Below are positions 41,201 through 49,286 of a DNA stretch of 64,000 nt, piece by piece. The position numbers were made by a program, and so were the translations under genes. The number at the start of each line of letters is the position of its first letter. Position 1 is the first letter of the stretch. The DNA is from Streptomyces spinoverrucosus (GTDB lineage: Bacteria > Actinomycetota > Actinomycetes > Streptomycetales > Streptomycetaceae). The stretch covers positions 248,001 to 312,000 of the forward strand of contig NZ_JADPZX010000003.1 of the NCBI RefSeq assembly GCF_015712165.1, read 5' to 3'. The notes below the pieces were generated by a model. The model saw nothing but the letters and a program-made list of their open reading frames with translations, made no database searches and had not been told where the DNA came from.

Positions 41201-41519
41201 GCAGGTCGCGCGGCAGGTCGTCGATGCCCGCGAGAAGGCACGGGGCGAACTGGTCCACCACGGCCTCGAGCGCGGCAGGGGTGCGGTCGTCGTCCCATGG
41301 CTGCGCCATCTCCTGGAGGAAGGCCAGCCAGCCGAGCCGGTACGCGGCCTCGACGTCCCCGGGGTTCTCGGCGAGCAGCGCTCGCAGTGCCCCCGCCTCG
41401 GCGTGCGCCTGCGCCGACCGCACGACGACGGCGTCCCCGCTCGACCTCACCTGCCGTAATCGCACCCGCACGGCGGCCAGGAGCCGGTCACGGGCGGGCG
41501 GCTGCGATTCACTGTTCAT
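38292..41519 (-). CDS. TPR-repeat protein with C-terminal CHAT (caspase-like) protease domain
   Basis: A 1075-aa cytosolic protein. Residues about 60-740 are TPR-like helical pairs of 40-60 residues, with frequent LxNLGxALRxRY and DLDxAIxxxRxAV patterns, a likely sensing platform. The C-terminal CHAT domain (about 800-1075) has HFACHGET (H937 as candidate catalytic His) and FLSACRTA (C981), then a conserved AFQLAGFPHVVGTLW. This is the caspase/separase-like protease fold of bacterial immunity and conflict systems. ATG 41519 is chosen because upstream codons encode an unlikely leader. It is divergent from two small genes at 41657 and 42063, sharing a 137-base promoter gap. Confidence 0.9.
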   Translation of the reverse strand: MNSESQPPARDRLLAAVRVRLRQVRSSGDAVVVRSAQAHAEAGALRALLAENPGDVEAAYRLGWLAFLQEMAQPWDDDRTPAALEAVVDQFAPCLLAGIDDLPRDLLRYIANAAEDLVVPRLKQTLVSSDPVLLDTVVEQCRYLLKATPAGHPGLPQRLANLGIALDTRFERRSTHEDLAAAIEAYRAAVDATGPDDPDLVLRLNGLAGALRSRYEQYGGDLADLDEAIVVMRRAVDCVPPGDPRRPMALSNLGMALRYRFQRGANPADLDDAIAVGRQAVQASAPDDPRRMYRLNNLADTLLGRFVRFQAMSDLDTAVTALREALDAIPADHPERWSVQTALGYALTVRVHRTKDLDDADAAVAVQRTAVRLIPAGHAHRWRVLLQLGVALHVRLMCGVLSGEPARDWGPVISAFRAAVDAVPPGHTQRTTCLAHLAGALGNRARTKDAAPADLQEAVAVARASVTATSPGDSELGHRLVVLGHACRTRFRQTGDPQDRQEAIASYGRAAAEETAPPSTRVTAARHGSRLLAEAADVRAADLLRAAVELLPSVAPRHLERHDQQYTLGEFAGLAADAVACTLARGDDQNRALRALQLLETGRGVLLSQALDTRSDLTELRVKHPELAARFVALREALDVPSQDSALPPLAGGTGVADGPAHRPRDMTARDFAAVLDEIRSLGDGFESFGLPPSAPELLCGAEHGPVVVVNVSGYGSSALLLTTDGVSAMALPRLRNDDLHWAVDTFQQALREATTDPDGDRRREAQKKLSGLLEWLWDVVAEPVLLRLGHDREPPAGADWPRVWWVPGGLLNLLPLHAAGYHGTRTEPDPLRRAVIDRVVSSYAPTVRALRHAQRRDGAPTTTPPQGHRALIVAMPTTPGLPDRDLAHVEMEREMLLDRLPRHVLLEPGGSGALTPTRDQVLAHLPGCHLAHFACHGETDPADPSRSRLLLADHAGAPLTVASLTPLSLDEVRLAFLSACRTAAVDAEQLVDEAIHLGSAFQLAGFPHVVGTLWDTADDTSVEIADAFYAGLSTDHGTLAFEHSAHALHTAVRTLRERTRLSPSLWAAHLHVGP

Positions 41520-41561
41520 CGCGCGCCGACAGTAGCTCAAAACACGGAAGAGCGGCCCGAG

Positions 41562-41591
41562 TTGACAGACCGTCCCCGATCTCGTCACTGT
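41562..41591 (+). promoter_or_regulatory. Possible promoter of the small-gene operon beside CHAT
   Basis: TTGACA at 41562-41567 is an exact -35 box. An 18-base spacer leads to CACTGT (41586-41591), a weak -10. This lies 66 bases before the ATG at 41657. Sigma HrdB-type use is inferred. Confidence 0.4.
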
Positions 41592-41656
41592 GCGGTTTCC
41601 GCCGACCATCACGCATCGCGCCGCACGAGCAGGTCGCACCGCCACCGGAGAGACGT

Positions 41657-42058
41657 ATGACCGACCGACCCCCCTGGCAGGCCAGGCGCACGGCCGAGGC
41701 CCTGGCCCACTTCTTCACCCATCTGGACGACATCCGCGACGAACTGCGCCGAGGGGCGAGCGGGGACGACGGCCCCGTGGACCGGCTGCTGGCGGCCGTA
41801 CGGGACGACGGCGACGTCGACGACGCGGTGCGCCTGCTGCACGAGCACATCCAGGCCGACGGCGACCCGCGCGGCCTGTACGGACGAACGCGCGGTACGG
41901 GGGCCCGGCTCGCGGGTTTCAGCGCCGCCGACCGCCCGATGAAGGTCTATCTCTGTCCCCATCGCCGATGCACCCGCTACCACTGGCCCGAGACGGCGTC
42001 GGACGGACCGCCCACCTGCGACCTCGACGGCACCCCCCTGCTGCTGAAGAGCGTGTGA
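41657..42058 (+). CDS. Small protein with C-terminal zinc-binding-like motif, next to CHAT gene
   Basis: A 133-aa protein from ATG 41657 with GGAG upstream. The N-terminal 70 residues are helical and acidic (RTAEALAHFFTHLDDIRDEL; DDAVRLLHEHI). The C-terminus has VYLCPHRRCTRYHWP and PTCDLDGTPL: C100, C105, H109 and C121 could hold a zinc, with D122 or H102 in place of a fourth Cys. I know no named function. It is followed 4 bases later by the membrane protein gene, so the two are an operon divergent from the TPR-CHAT gene. It may be an adaptor or substrate of the protease, by inference. Confidence 0.7.
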   Translation: MTDRPPWQARRTAEALAHFFTHLDDIRDELRRGASGDDGPVDRLLAAVRDDGDVDDAVRLLHEHIQADGDPRGLYGRTRGTGARLAGFSAADRPMKVYLCPHRRCTRYHWPETASDGPPTCDLDGTPLLLKSV

Positions 42059-42062
42059 CACG

Positions 42063-43013
42063 GTGAACGGACTGCTGGCCGAACTCGGCAAACGGCTCGC
42101 CGAACGCTGGTTGTCCCTCCTGGTGCTGCCCGGCGCCCTGTTCCTGGCCGTACTGCTCGCCGGAGCGAGCCTCGGGCACGGCCACTGGTACGTCATCGCC
42201 GCACTGCCCGGCCGGCTCGACCGCCGAACCGGCACCCTGACCGGTTCCACCGCGAACCTGCTCGTCCTGCTCCTGGCGTTCCTGCTCGCCGCCGCGGCCT
42301 GCGGAGTGGTCGCCCAGGCGCTGGGCTCCCTCCTGGAACGCCTCTGGCTGGCCGCCGACTGGCCGGGCTGGCCCGTCCCCACGCACCGGCTCGTGCGACG
42401 ACGGATCGCGCGCCGCCGGGGCCGCTACGACCGCTGGCGCGACCGGGTCGGACGGGCCAGGGCAGCACAGCACCTGGACGGTGCCGATCCCGACGCGGCC
42501 GCACTGGAGGTGGCCGTCGCCCGCCACCGGCTGCACCGGGTCGCCGACGACCGGCCCGACCGGCCCACCTGGACCGGTGACCGGCTGCGCGGCGTGGAGT
42601 CCCGGCTGCGCGAGAACCTCGGCGTCGACGTCACCGTCGTCTGGCCGCACCTGTGGCTGCACGTCCCCGACCCCACCCGGGCCGAGGTCACCGCCGCCCG
42701 GGAAGCGATGGCCCGGGCCGCCACCCTGACCGGCTGGGGCCTGCTGTACGTCTGCGTCGCCGCCGTGTGGTGGCCGGGCACCCTCATCCCCCTCGTGGTG
42801 ACAGCCACGGGCTGGGTGCGCTTCCGCGCCGCGACCGACGCGTACGCCACGCTGGTCGAGGCCGCCACCCGGCTGCACTGCCGTGACCTCGCCCTGCAAC
42901 TGGGCATGGGGCGCGGCGGCCCGCTCACCAGGGAGACGGGCACCGCACTGACGGCCTATCTCGCCGAGGGCACACCCCCGACACCGGACCTGCGTCTGCC
43001 GCTTCCGCAGTGA
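42063..43013 (+). CDS. Four-helix membrane protein next to CHAT system
   Basis: A 316-aa protein starting at GTG 42063. Helices 1 and 2 are WLSLLVLPGALFLAVLLAG (about 17-36) and LLVLLLAFLLAAAACGVVAQ (about 64-84); helices 3 and 4 lie at about 222-255 (LYVCVAAVWWPG and TLIPLVVTATG). Between them is a basic cytosolic region of about 130 residues (HRLVRRRIARRRGRYDRW). No channel or enzyme family is recognised. In defence modules with caspase-like proteases, a membrane protein can be the toxic effector; here that is only a hypothesis. It is convergent with the lipase gene. Confidence 0.7.
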   Translation: MNGLLAELGKRLAERWLSLLVLPGALFLAVLLAGASLGHGHWYVIAALPGRLDRRTGTLTGSTANLLVLLLAFLLAAAACGVVAQALGSLLERLWLAADWPGWPVPTHRLVRRRIARRRGRYDRWRDRVGRARAAQHLDGADPDAAALEVAVARHRLHRVADDRPDRPTWTGDRLRGVESRLRENLGVDVTVVWPHLWLHVPDPTRAEVTAAREAMARAATLTGWGLLYVCVAAVWWPGTLIPLVVTATGWVRFRAATDAYATLVEAATRLHCRDLALQLGMGRGGPLTRETGTALTAYLAEGTPPTPDLRLPLPQ

Positions 43014-43036
43014 CGGCGGCGGCGTCCGACTCCGTG

Positions 43037-43858
43037 TCAGGTCAGGTTCTTCTGCAGTGCCGTGACGTACTGCTTGATGGTGTGGTCGCGGATGCCGTCG
43101 CCGGCGGGCGCGAGCGCGTCCGCGGTCAGTCCCTTGGCCCGGTCGGCCAGGGCGCCCAGCAGGGGCATGGAACTGCGGATCCTGCCGGAGGAGTCGATGT
43201 AGCGCAGGGTCTCGACGTGGGTGTAGGCGGGCTCGGGCGGTAGTTGGGGGACGATGTCGTTGTTGTTGACGAAGCGGTGCAGCCGGTCCTTGAAGCCCTT
43301 GTTGCAGGCGGCGGCGAGCAGCCGGTCACAGGTGCGGGGCTGGCCGTAGGTGTAGATGCCGTCCGCCTGCAGCCGGGGCTCCTCCAGATACAGCCGACAG
43401 CCGGCGAGCATGGCGAGCGCCCCGCCGAGGCTGTGACCGGTGAACCACACCGTCTGCCCGTTGCTGCGCAGCTCCGCGAGCGCGTCGCGCACGGAGGGGA
43501 AGACGGAGTCCAGGGCCTCGCCGAAACCGTAGTGGATGTAGCCGGTGTTGCCGGGGCCGGGCCAGGGCGGGGTGGTGGCGTCGGAGAGCCAGTCGCGGAT
43601 CTGTGCCGGTTCCGTGCCGCGGAACCCGGTGATGATCATGTGGTCGCTGGCGATGGTGTACGCCTGGGTGTCTTCCAGGGGGAACGGCGGGGTGAACCGG
43701 GTGTGGTGGTGGCGTACTTCGTCGAAGCCCCACTGGCGGGCGGTCTGCTCGACGGCGGCTTCGTCCTGGTAGGCGAGGGCGGCTGCCTGAGCCATCCAGT
43801 AGGCGAGTCGGACGCTGTATCCGCGGGCGTGGTGGTCGATGGTCGACGGTGCGGACAT
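43037..43858 (-). CDS. Class 3 lipase-fold protein
   Basis: A 273-aa protein from ATG 43858 without a signal peptide. The lipase_3 signature is clear: YTIASDHMIITGFRGTEP (oxyanion region), TVWFTGHSLGGALAMLAG with the nucleophile Ser, YTYGQPRTCD, then NNNDIVPQLPP with the catalytic Asp. The last His may be HTIKQY or HVETLRY. It hydrolyses acylglycerols or other esters; being cytoplasmic, it may act on internal or engulfed lipids. It is a single gene. Confidence 0.85.
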   Translation of the reverse strand: MSAPSTIDHHARGYSVRLAYWMAQAAALAYQDEAAVEQTARQWGFDEVRHHHTRFTPPFPLEDTQAYTIASDHMIITGFRGTEPAQIRDWLSDATTPPWPGPGNTGYIHYGFGEALDSVFPSVRDALAELRSNGQTVWFTGHSLGGALAMLAGCRLYLEEPRLQADGIYTYGQPRTCDRLLAAACNKGFKDRLHRFVNNNDIVPQLPPEPAYTHVETLRYIDSSGRIRSSMPLLGALADRAKGLTADALAPAGDGIRDHTIKQYVTALQKNLT

Positions 43859-44049
43859 GGGATGACTGGGCCCCTTCTCGGTCGACGGCTTCGGTCACCC
43901 CGTGGTACCGCTCTCGCATCCATCTGCTTCTGTGACGCGTGCCTGTTTCATTCTTCCGCGCCCGTCGTGTCGCTGGAATGGTCCGGCCCGCGCGGCGTGT
44001 TCGCATGGTGACCGCCCGACCCGAAGCCCACCGGAAAGGAACCCGCGCA

Positions 44050-44475
44050 GTGACAAACGACCAGCGCACCATCACCAACCCGGCCACGCTGCACGACCCC
44101 ACCCCCTTCGGCTACAGCCACGCCGTCTCCGCCCCCGGCGAACTCGTCTTCATCGCGGGCCAGTACGCCTCCCACCCGGAGACGGGAGCGCCCGTGCCCG
44201 GGGACTTCGCCGCACAGGTCGAGCTGTCTCTGACCAACCTGCGACGCGCCCTCGAAGGCGTCGGGCTCGGCTTCGAGCACGTGGTCCGGCTCGGCTCGTA
44301 CGTCGTCGACCACGACCTCGCCAAGCTGGAGGTCCTCGGCAAGGCGCTGCACGCGGCGTTCGGGGAGCGGCTGCCCGCGCAGACGCTGAGTGGCGTGGCC
44401 GCGCTGGCACTGCCCGGGATGCTCTTCGAAATCGACGCGGTGGCGGTGCGCCCCGAAGACCACACCGCGGAGTAG
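44050..44475 (+). CDS. RidA-family protein
   Basis: A 141-aa protein from GTG 44050. It has the RidA/YjgF/UK114 fold pattern: YSHAVSAPGELVFIAGQYASHP, QVELSLTNLRRALEGVGLGFEHVVRLGSYVVD, and LPGMLFEIDAVAV at the end. Classical RidA enzymes hydrolyse reactive enamine/imine intermediates and use a conserved Arg before the final strand; here that position is within QTLSGVAALALPGML, so the deaminase Arg appears replaced and the activity may differ. It is a single gene with MITE DNA downstream. Confidence 0.88.
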   Translation: MTNDQRTITNPATLHDPTPFGYSHAVSAPGELVFIAGQYASHPETGAPVPGDFAAQVELSLTNLRRALEGVGLGFEHVVRLGSYVVDHDLAKLEVLGKALHAAFGERLPAQTLSGVAALALPGMLFEIDAVAVRPEDHTAE

Positions 44476-44872
44476 GCCTCGCCCGGCACTTGACCCCTGC
44501 CGCCCGGGGAGCTTCGCCCGATCGACCATCCGCAGAGCGACGGCCCCGCAACGCCGACACGATCCAATCGTCAGGCCTCGGGGCCCGTCCGACAATTCCC
44601 GGCTGCCGGGCGACGCCTGGCACGCACTCCCCCCACTCTCGGCTTCGCTCGAGCGGGAGGACCCCCATGCCGCGTTGCCGGAGCGCCCACGTGATCCTCC
44701 CGCACGCTCGGACCGAGCTTCGCCCGGCTCGCCCGGGGGCACCCCCATCGCGGGCGGCTCCGGCGCCTTGCGATCGCACGCGCCCCCACGCTCGAACGAC
44801 CTCGCGTGGGGGACCCCCTTGACGCCGCCCGGCCCGCCCTTCGGGCGGACGACGGGAATTGTCAGACAGGCC
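44476..44872. other. Non-coding stretch holding MITE-derived DNA
   Basis: These 397 bases between ridA and the membrane protein gene contain no supported gene. They hold a decayed end of MITE family A (44544-44580) and a complete family B element (44581-44873). Within the latter are repeated CCCCCAT/GGGGGACCC-like words commonly scattered in such elements. Confidence 0.6.
44544..44580. mobile_element. Remnant of MITE family A right end
   Basis: About 37 bases resemble 14840-14878: CCCCGCAACGCCGACAC then GATCCAATCGTCAGGCC, compared with CCCCGCGACGCCGGCAT then GATCCAAACGACAGGCC. Only the right part is recognisable, so this looks like an old copy cut by or beside the family B element. Confidence 0.6.
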
Positions 44873-44873
44873 C
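44581..44873. mobile_element. MITE-like element family B, 293 bp
   Basis: Terminal inverted repeats of 21 bp with two mismatches: the left end 44581-44601 begins GGGCCCGTCCGACAATTCCC and the right end 44853-44873 reads, on the other strand, GGGCCTGTCTGACAATTCCC. No transposase gene is inside. The right end reaches the first base of the stop codon of the AI-2E type gene (TAG, 44873-44875 on the minus strand). No clear target duplication remains. Confidence 0.75.
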
Positions 44874-46006
44874 TACGGGCCGCCGTTGCTCCCTCGCGAC
44901 CCGAGCCCCTCCGGGGCACCCCTACGCTCCAGCAGCGCCTGGTACACCGACCACACCACGGCGACCAGCGGTACGGCCACCACCGCGCCGATCACCCCCG
45001 CCGCGACCGCGCCCCCGACGACCGACAGTGCGACCACCACCGGGTGCAGCCGGACCGCCCAGCTCATCACGAGCGGGTGCAGGAGGTGCCCCTCGATCTG
45101 TCCGATGACCACGATCAGGGCCACGACCACCAGGGCGATCAACGGCCCCTTCGACGCCAGCGCGACGACCGCCGCGACCGCGAGGGCGATCGGCGAGCCG
45201 ATCAACGGGATGAAGGCGGCGAAGAACTCCAGCAGCGCCAACGGCACGGCGAGCGGCACGCCCAGGGCGAACAGGGCGATGCCCACGAGGACCGCGTTGG
45301 TCACGGCCACGAGCAGGATGCCGTGCGTGTAACCGGTGAAGGTCCGCCAGGCGGCCCCGCCCGCGACCGTGAAGCGGTCCCGGGCCGCGGCGGGGAGCTG
45401 GTCGCACACCCACCGCCACTGCCGGTCGCCGGAGTGCGTGAAGAACACGGCGCAGAACAGCGCCAGGGCGAGGACGGTCAGCACTTCGAGCAGTCGACTC
45501 GCTCCGCTGAGCGCCGTACTGATGATGGTGGAGCGGTGGCTCGACAGGGCCTCGCCGATCCGGGACTGCAGGTCGTCGAACACACCTGGGGCAAGCCGGA
45601 ACGGTGGTTCCTCCAGCCGACGCTCGATCCGGTCGATCCCCGCTACGAACTCCCGTTCCAGCCCGGTCCGCTGATCTGCCACGGTTTCGCCGATCAGGGT
45701 CAGCACCCCGAGGATGAGGACGATGCCGCCGACGAGTGCGGCCGCGACAGCGAGCGGCCGTGGCATGACACGGGCGAAGAGTTCCGCCACGGGCCGGAGC
45801 AGGGCGGTGACGACGAGGCCGAGGAAGACGGCCACGGCGATGCGATGAAACTGCCCCAACACGGAGAACGAGGCCTGGACGACAACGCCGACGGCAAGGA
45901 TCCGCCATGCGTACGCCGCCGCGGTCCGCAGCACGCGCGGCACACGGGGTTCCGCGCCGCTCAGGCGTCCGAGCGGTGATGCGGGCGGATCCGGCGGCGT
46001 GGACAT
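44873..46006 (-). CDS. AI-2E family transporter-like membrane protein
   Basis: A 377-aa protein from ATG 46006 with about eight hydrophobic segments. It matches the AI-2E/UPF0118 pattern: VFLGLVVTALLRPVAELFARVMPRPLAV at the start, a central soluble helical region (TVADQRTGLEREFVAGIDRIE), then VGIALFALGVPLAVPLALLEFF, AAFIPLIGSPIA and IGQIEGHLLHPLVM, with HPVVVALSVVGG near the end. Relatives transport small signals or ions (Na+/H+ antiport); the role here is open. Its stop codon overlaps the edge of the MITE, so its last residues (GSRGSNGGP) may have been altered by insertion. Confidence 0.85.
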   Translation of the reverse strand: MSTPPDPPASPLGRLSGAEPRVPRVLRTAAAYAWRILAVGVVVQASFSVLGQFHRIAVAVFLGLVVTALLRPVAELFARVMPRPLAVAAALVGGIVLILGVLTLIGETVADQRTGLEREFVAGIDRIERRLEEPPFRLAPGVFDDLQSRIGEALSSHRSTIISTALSGASRLLEVLTVLALALFCAVFFTHSGDRQWRWVCDQLPAAARDRFTVAGGAAWRTFTGYTHGILLVAVTNAVLVGIALFALGVPLAVPLALLEFFAAFIPLIGSPIALAVAAVVALASKGPLIALVVVALIVVIGQIEGHLLHPLVMSWAVRLHPVVVALSVVGGAVAAGVIGAVVAVPLVAVVWSVYQALLERRGAPEGLGSRGSNGGP

Positions 46007-46152
46007 CTCATGCTCGTACCACTCACCGACCACAGGGCCACACGGGCGGCCCCGGATTCCCTCGAAGGCATGTGCGGACGGTTGGGCAGGCTGGTTCAGC
46101 GCGTACTCGGCGCCGGTCACGTCGTCCTACGGATGTCGTCCGCGGCCGGTAC

Positions 46153-48540
46153 TCAGGGGCGACGAACGACGCCGGGCCCGGCCGGTTCACGTCGCGCGGG
46201 TTCGCGCCCACGTGGCTGCCGAGGCTCCGGTCGTGAGGGTGCGGGCGGGATGGAGTGCTCGGCCGGTTCGCCCGGCGTGACGGTGAACGGTTCGCCGTGG
46301 TGGCGGAGGTCCAGAGGCTCGCCCTCCACAAGGACGTAGCGTGCCGTGTCGGCGCGGATCTCGACCCGCAGCCTGCGGCCCCGGATCAGCACGGTGAAAG
46401 CGAGCCCGGCCAGCTGCTCGGGGAGGCGGGGCGCGAACCCCACCAGCGACTCGCCGTCGCCGCCGTACTGGCGCATGCCGCCCAGTCCCAGCACCAGCGC
46501 GATCCACGTGCCCGCGAGGGAGGCGATGTGCAGCCCGTCGCGGGTGTTGTGCTCCAGGTCCTGCAGGTCCATCAGAGCGGCCTCGCCCAGGTAGTCCCAG
46601 GCGAGCCGGAGATGTCCGGTCTCGGCGGCGAGGACGGACTGGCAGCAGGCGGAAAGGGAGGAGTCCCGGACGGTGAGGGCCTCGTAGTAGGCGAAGTTCC
46701 GGGCCTTCTCCTCGTCGGTGAAGGCGTCGGGGCAGGTCAGCATGGCCAGGACGAGGTCGGCCTGCTTGACCACCTGCTTGCGGTACAGGTCGAAGTACGG
46801 GAAGTGCAGCAGCAGCGGGTACTGCTCCGGTGCCGTCGCCTCGAAGTCCCACTGCTCAAGGGTGGTGAAGCCCGCCGCCTGCTCGTGCACGCCGAGCCGG
46901 TCGTTGTACGGCACGGCCATGCGGGCCGCGGTGTCCTGCCAGGCGGACGCCTCATCGGCCGAAACTCCCAGCTCTGCCGCCTCATCGGGGTATCGCAGCA
47001 CGCAGGCCGCGGCCGCCCTCAGGTTCCGCCGGGCCATCACGTTGGTGTAGAGGTTGTCGCGGGCGATGGCGCTGTACTCGTCCGGTCCGGTGATCCCGTC
47101 GATGTGGAAGACGCCCTCGGCGTCCCGGCAGCCCAGCGAGTGCCACAGCCGGGCGGTGTGCACCAGGAGCTCCAGACCCGGACCTCGCTCGAACAGTTCG
47201 TCGCCCGTGGCGGACACATACCGCACCACCGCGTCGGCGATGTCCGCGTTGACATGGAAGGCGGCCGTGCCGGCGGGCCAGTAGGCGGAGCACTCCGCGC
47301 CGCTGATGGTCCGCCAGGGGAAGGCCGCCCCGGACAGACCGAGCTGGCGGGCCCGCTCCAGCGCCGCCGGCAGGCTCTCCTGCCGCCAGCGCAGGGCCGA
47401 GGCGACGCTGTGCGGGGCCGTGAAGGTGAGGACGGGCAGGACGAACGACTCCGAGTCCCAGAACGCGTGTCCGTCATAGCCGGTGCCCGTCAGGCCCTTG
47501 GCCGGTACGGCGCGCCGCTCGGCCCGAGCTGCCGCCTGCAGCACATGGAACAGGGCGAAGCGGACGGCCTGCTGGATCTCCTCGTCACCGTCCACCTCGA
47601 CGTCCGCCCGGGACCAGAAGTCGTCGAGGTAGGCCCGCTGTTCGGCGAGCAGGCCCTCCCACCCGGAACTGCGGGCGGCGGCGACCGCGCCCTCCACCTG
47701 GTCCCGGACGGCCGGCAGCGACCGCTGCGCCGACCAGCCGTACGCCACGAACTTGACCAGCCTCAGCCGTCGGCCGGGTGCCAGGGCGGCGGTGACGGTG
47801 AGGCGGCTGACGTCGGGTTCGCTCTCGGCCGACCAGGACGTGCCGTCGGGCCCCTCGACGAGATGGTCGGCGGCGGCACCCACCCGCTGGACGCTGCGGC
47901 CGGTGCAGTGCAGCAGGCGCAGCCGGGTGCCCTGCGCGAAGTCCTCCTCCGCGCGCAGCGGTGCGTCGATCACGGCGGAGACCCGGGGATCGCCCGAAGT
48001 ACGCGGAAGCTGCTCGTTGGCGACCAGCTCCGACTGGACGGCCACGGTGACCGGGGTGTCGAGCGGCTCCACCACGTACTCCACGGCGGCGATCGCCCGC
48101 TGGGTGAAGGACACCAGGCGGCGCGATACCACCCGGACCCCGGTCCCGGCCGGGCTGATCCACTCAACGGTCCTGCTCAGCACACCGGTGCGGAAGTCCA
48201 GCACCCGCTCATGGGCGACGAGTTCGCCGTAGCGCAGGTCGAACGGCTCGTCGTCGACCAGCAGCCGGATGATCTTGCCGTCGGTGATGTTGACGGCGGT
48301 CTGGCCGGACTCCGGGTAGCCGTAGCCCGCCTCGGCGTACGGCAGCGGATGGACCTCGTGGACCCCGTTGAGGTAGGCGCCGGGCAGCCCGTGCGGTTCG
48401 CCCTCGTCGAGGTTGCCGCGCCAGCCGATGTGCCCGTTGGCCAGGGCGAACACGGACTCGCTCTGGGCGAGGACGTCGAGGCTCAGCTCGGTCTCGCGCA
48501 GGCACCAGGACTCACAGGCGAAGGACGGGTGGGTGATCAC
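46153..48540 (-). CDS. Glycoside hydrolase family 65 disaccharide phosphorylase
   Basis: A 795-aa cytosolic enzyme. The N-terminal beta-sandwich (1-270) leads into the (alpha/alpha)6 barrel, with the general acid E488 in [10 protein letters not shown] and phosphate-site residues K592-Q593 in [24 protein letters not shown] is the conserved substrate pocket, and the last 60 residues form the C-terminal beta domain plus a disordered Pro/Arg tail. GH65 enzymes split maltose, trehalose, kojibiose or nigerose with phosphate to beta-glucose-1-phosphate and glucose; which sugar cannot be said. Its start overlaps the end of the HAD gene (48537-48540), whose product would use the beta-glucose-1-phosphate. 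Confidence 0.9.
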   Translation of the reverse strand: MITHPSFACESWCLRETELSLDVLAQSESVFALANGHIGWRGNLDEGEPHGLPGAYLNGVHEVHPLPYAEAGYGYPESGQTAVNITDGKIIRLLVDDEPFDLRYGELVAHERVLDFRTGVLSRTVEWISPAGTGVRVVSRRLVSFTQRAIAAVEYVVEPLDTPVTVAVQSELVANEQLPRTSGDPRVSAVIDAPLRAEEDFAQGTRLRLLHCTGRSVQRVGAAADHLVEGPDGTSWSAESEPDVSRLTVTAALAPGRRLRLVKFVAYGWSAQRSLPAVRDQVEGAVAAARSSGWEGLLAEQRAYLDDFWSRADVEVDGDEEIQQAVRFALFHVLQAAARAERRAVPAKGLTGTGYDGHAFWDSESFVLPVLTFTAPHSVASALRWRQESLPAALERARQLGLSGAAFPWRTISGAECSAYWPAGTAAFHVNADIADAVVRYVSATGDELFERGPGLELLVHTARLWHSLGCRDAEGVFHIDGITGPDEYSAIARDNLYTNVMARRNLRAAAACVLRYPDEAAELGVSADEASAWQDTAARMAVPYNDRLGVHEQAAGFTTLEQWDFEATAPEQYPLLLHFPYFDLYRKQVVKQADLVLAMLTCPDAFTDEEKARNFAYYEALTVRDSSLSACCQSVLAAETGHLRLAWDYLGEAALMDLQDLEHNTRDGLHIASLAGTWIALVLGLGGMRQYGGDGESLVGFAPRLPEQLAGLAFTVLIRGRRLRVEIRADTARYVLVEGEPLDLRHHGEPFTVTPGEPAEHSIPPAPSRPEPRQPRGREPARREPAGPGVVRRP

Positions 48541-49283
48541 CGTGCTTCCTCCAGCAGCTGGGCGAGGTCGGTCACGACGAGGTCCGCCCCGTGCCGGCGC
48601 AGCTCGGCCGCCTGGCCGACCCGGTCGACGCCCACGACGACACCGAAGTTTCCGGCACGCCCTGCCTCCACACCGGCCAGGGCGTCCTCGAACACCGCCG
48701 CCGCACCGGGATCGACGCCGAGGAGACGGGCCCCGGCGAGATAGGTGTCGGGCGCGGGCTTGCCGTGCAGGCCCTGCTCGCGCGTGGTGATGCCGTCCAC
48801 GCGTCCTTCGAACAGGCCCTCGATACCGGCCGCGACCAGCACGTCACGACAGTTGGCGCTGGAGGAGACGACGGCGCGCCGCAGACCGGCGTCCCGGGCC
48901 GCCCGCACGAAGGCCACCGAGCCCTCGTACGGCTCCACGCCCTGCTCACGGATCATGCGGAGCACCAGCTGGTTCTTGCGGTTGCCCACGCCCTGCACGG
49001 TCTCCTGGTCCGGCCCGTCGTCGGGTGAGCCGTCGGGCAGTTCGATGCCGCGCGAGGCGAGAAAGGTGCGTACCCCGTCCTCGCGGGGGCGTCCGTCGAC
49101 ATAGTCGTCGTAGTCCTTGACGGCGTCGAAGGGCACGAAGGTGTCGCCCTCCCGTTCGGCGCGCTGCCGCAGGTAGGCGTCGAACGTCTCCTTCCAGGCG
49201 GCGGCGTGGACCTTCGCGGTCTGCGTCAGGACGCCGTCGAGGTCGAACAGACAGGCACGGATGTGATCGGGAAGGCCCAGCAT
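48537..49283 (-). CDS. Beta-phosphoglucomutase-like HAD hydrolase
   Basis: A 248-aa HAD-superfamily protein. Motif I is [20 protein letters not shown] (Asp nucleophile and acid/base Asp), motif II Ser is in [11 protein letters not shown], motif III Lys is in [10 protein letters not shown] and motif IV is [12 protein letters not shown]. The cap domain has the length of the beta-phosphoglucomutase family. It would turn beta-glucose-1-phosphate from the GH65 enzyme into glucose-6-phosphate. It lies 3 bases after the glucose-6-phosphate dehydrogenase gene and overlaps the GH65 gene. Confidence 0.88.
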   Translation of the reverse strand: MLGLPDHIRACLFDLDGVLTQTAKVHAAAWKETFDAYLRQRAEREGDTFVPFDAVKDYDDYVDGRPREDGVRTFLASRGIELPDGSPDDGPDQETVQGVGNRKNQLVLRMIREQGVEPYEGSVAFVRAARDAGLRRAVVSSSANCRDVLVAAGIEGLFEGRVDGITTREQGLHGKPAPDTYLAGARLLGVDPGAAAVFEDALAGVEAGRAGNFGVVVGVDRVGQAAELRRHGADLVVTDLAQLLEEAR

Positions 49284-49286
49284 GAC

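Noticed and set aside
38037..41459. 1140-aa plus-strand frame opposite the CHAT gene
   Set aside because: No family features; the minus-strand frame has TPR repeats and the CHAT dyad.
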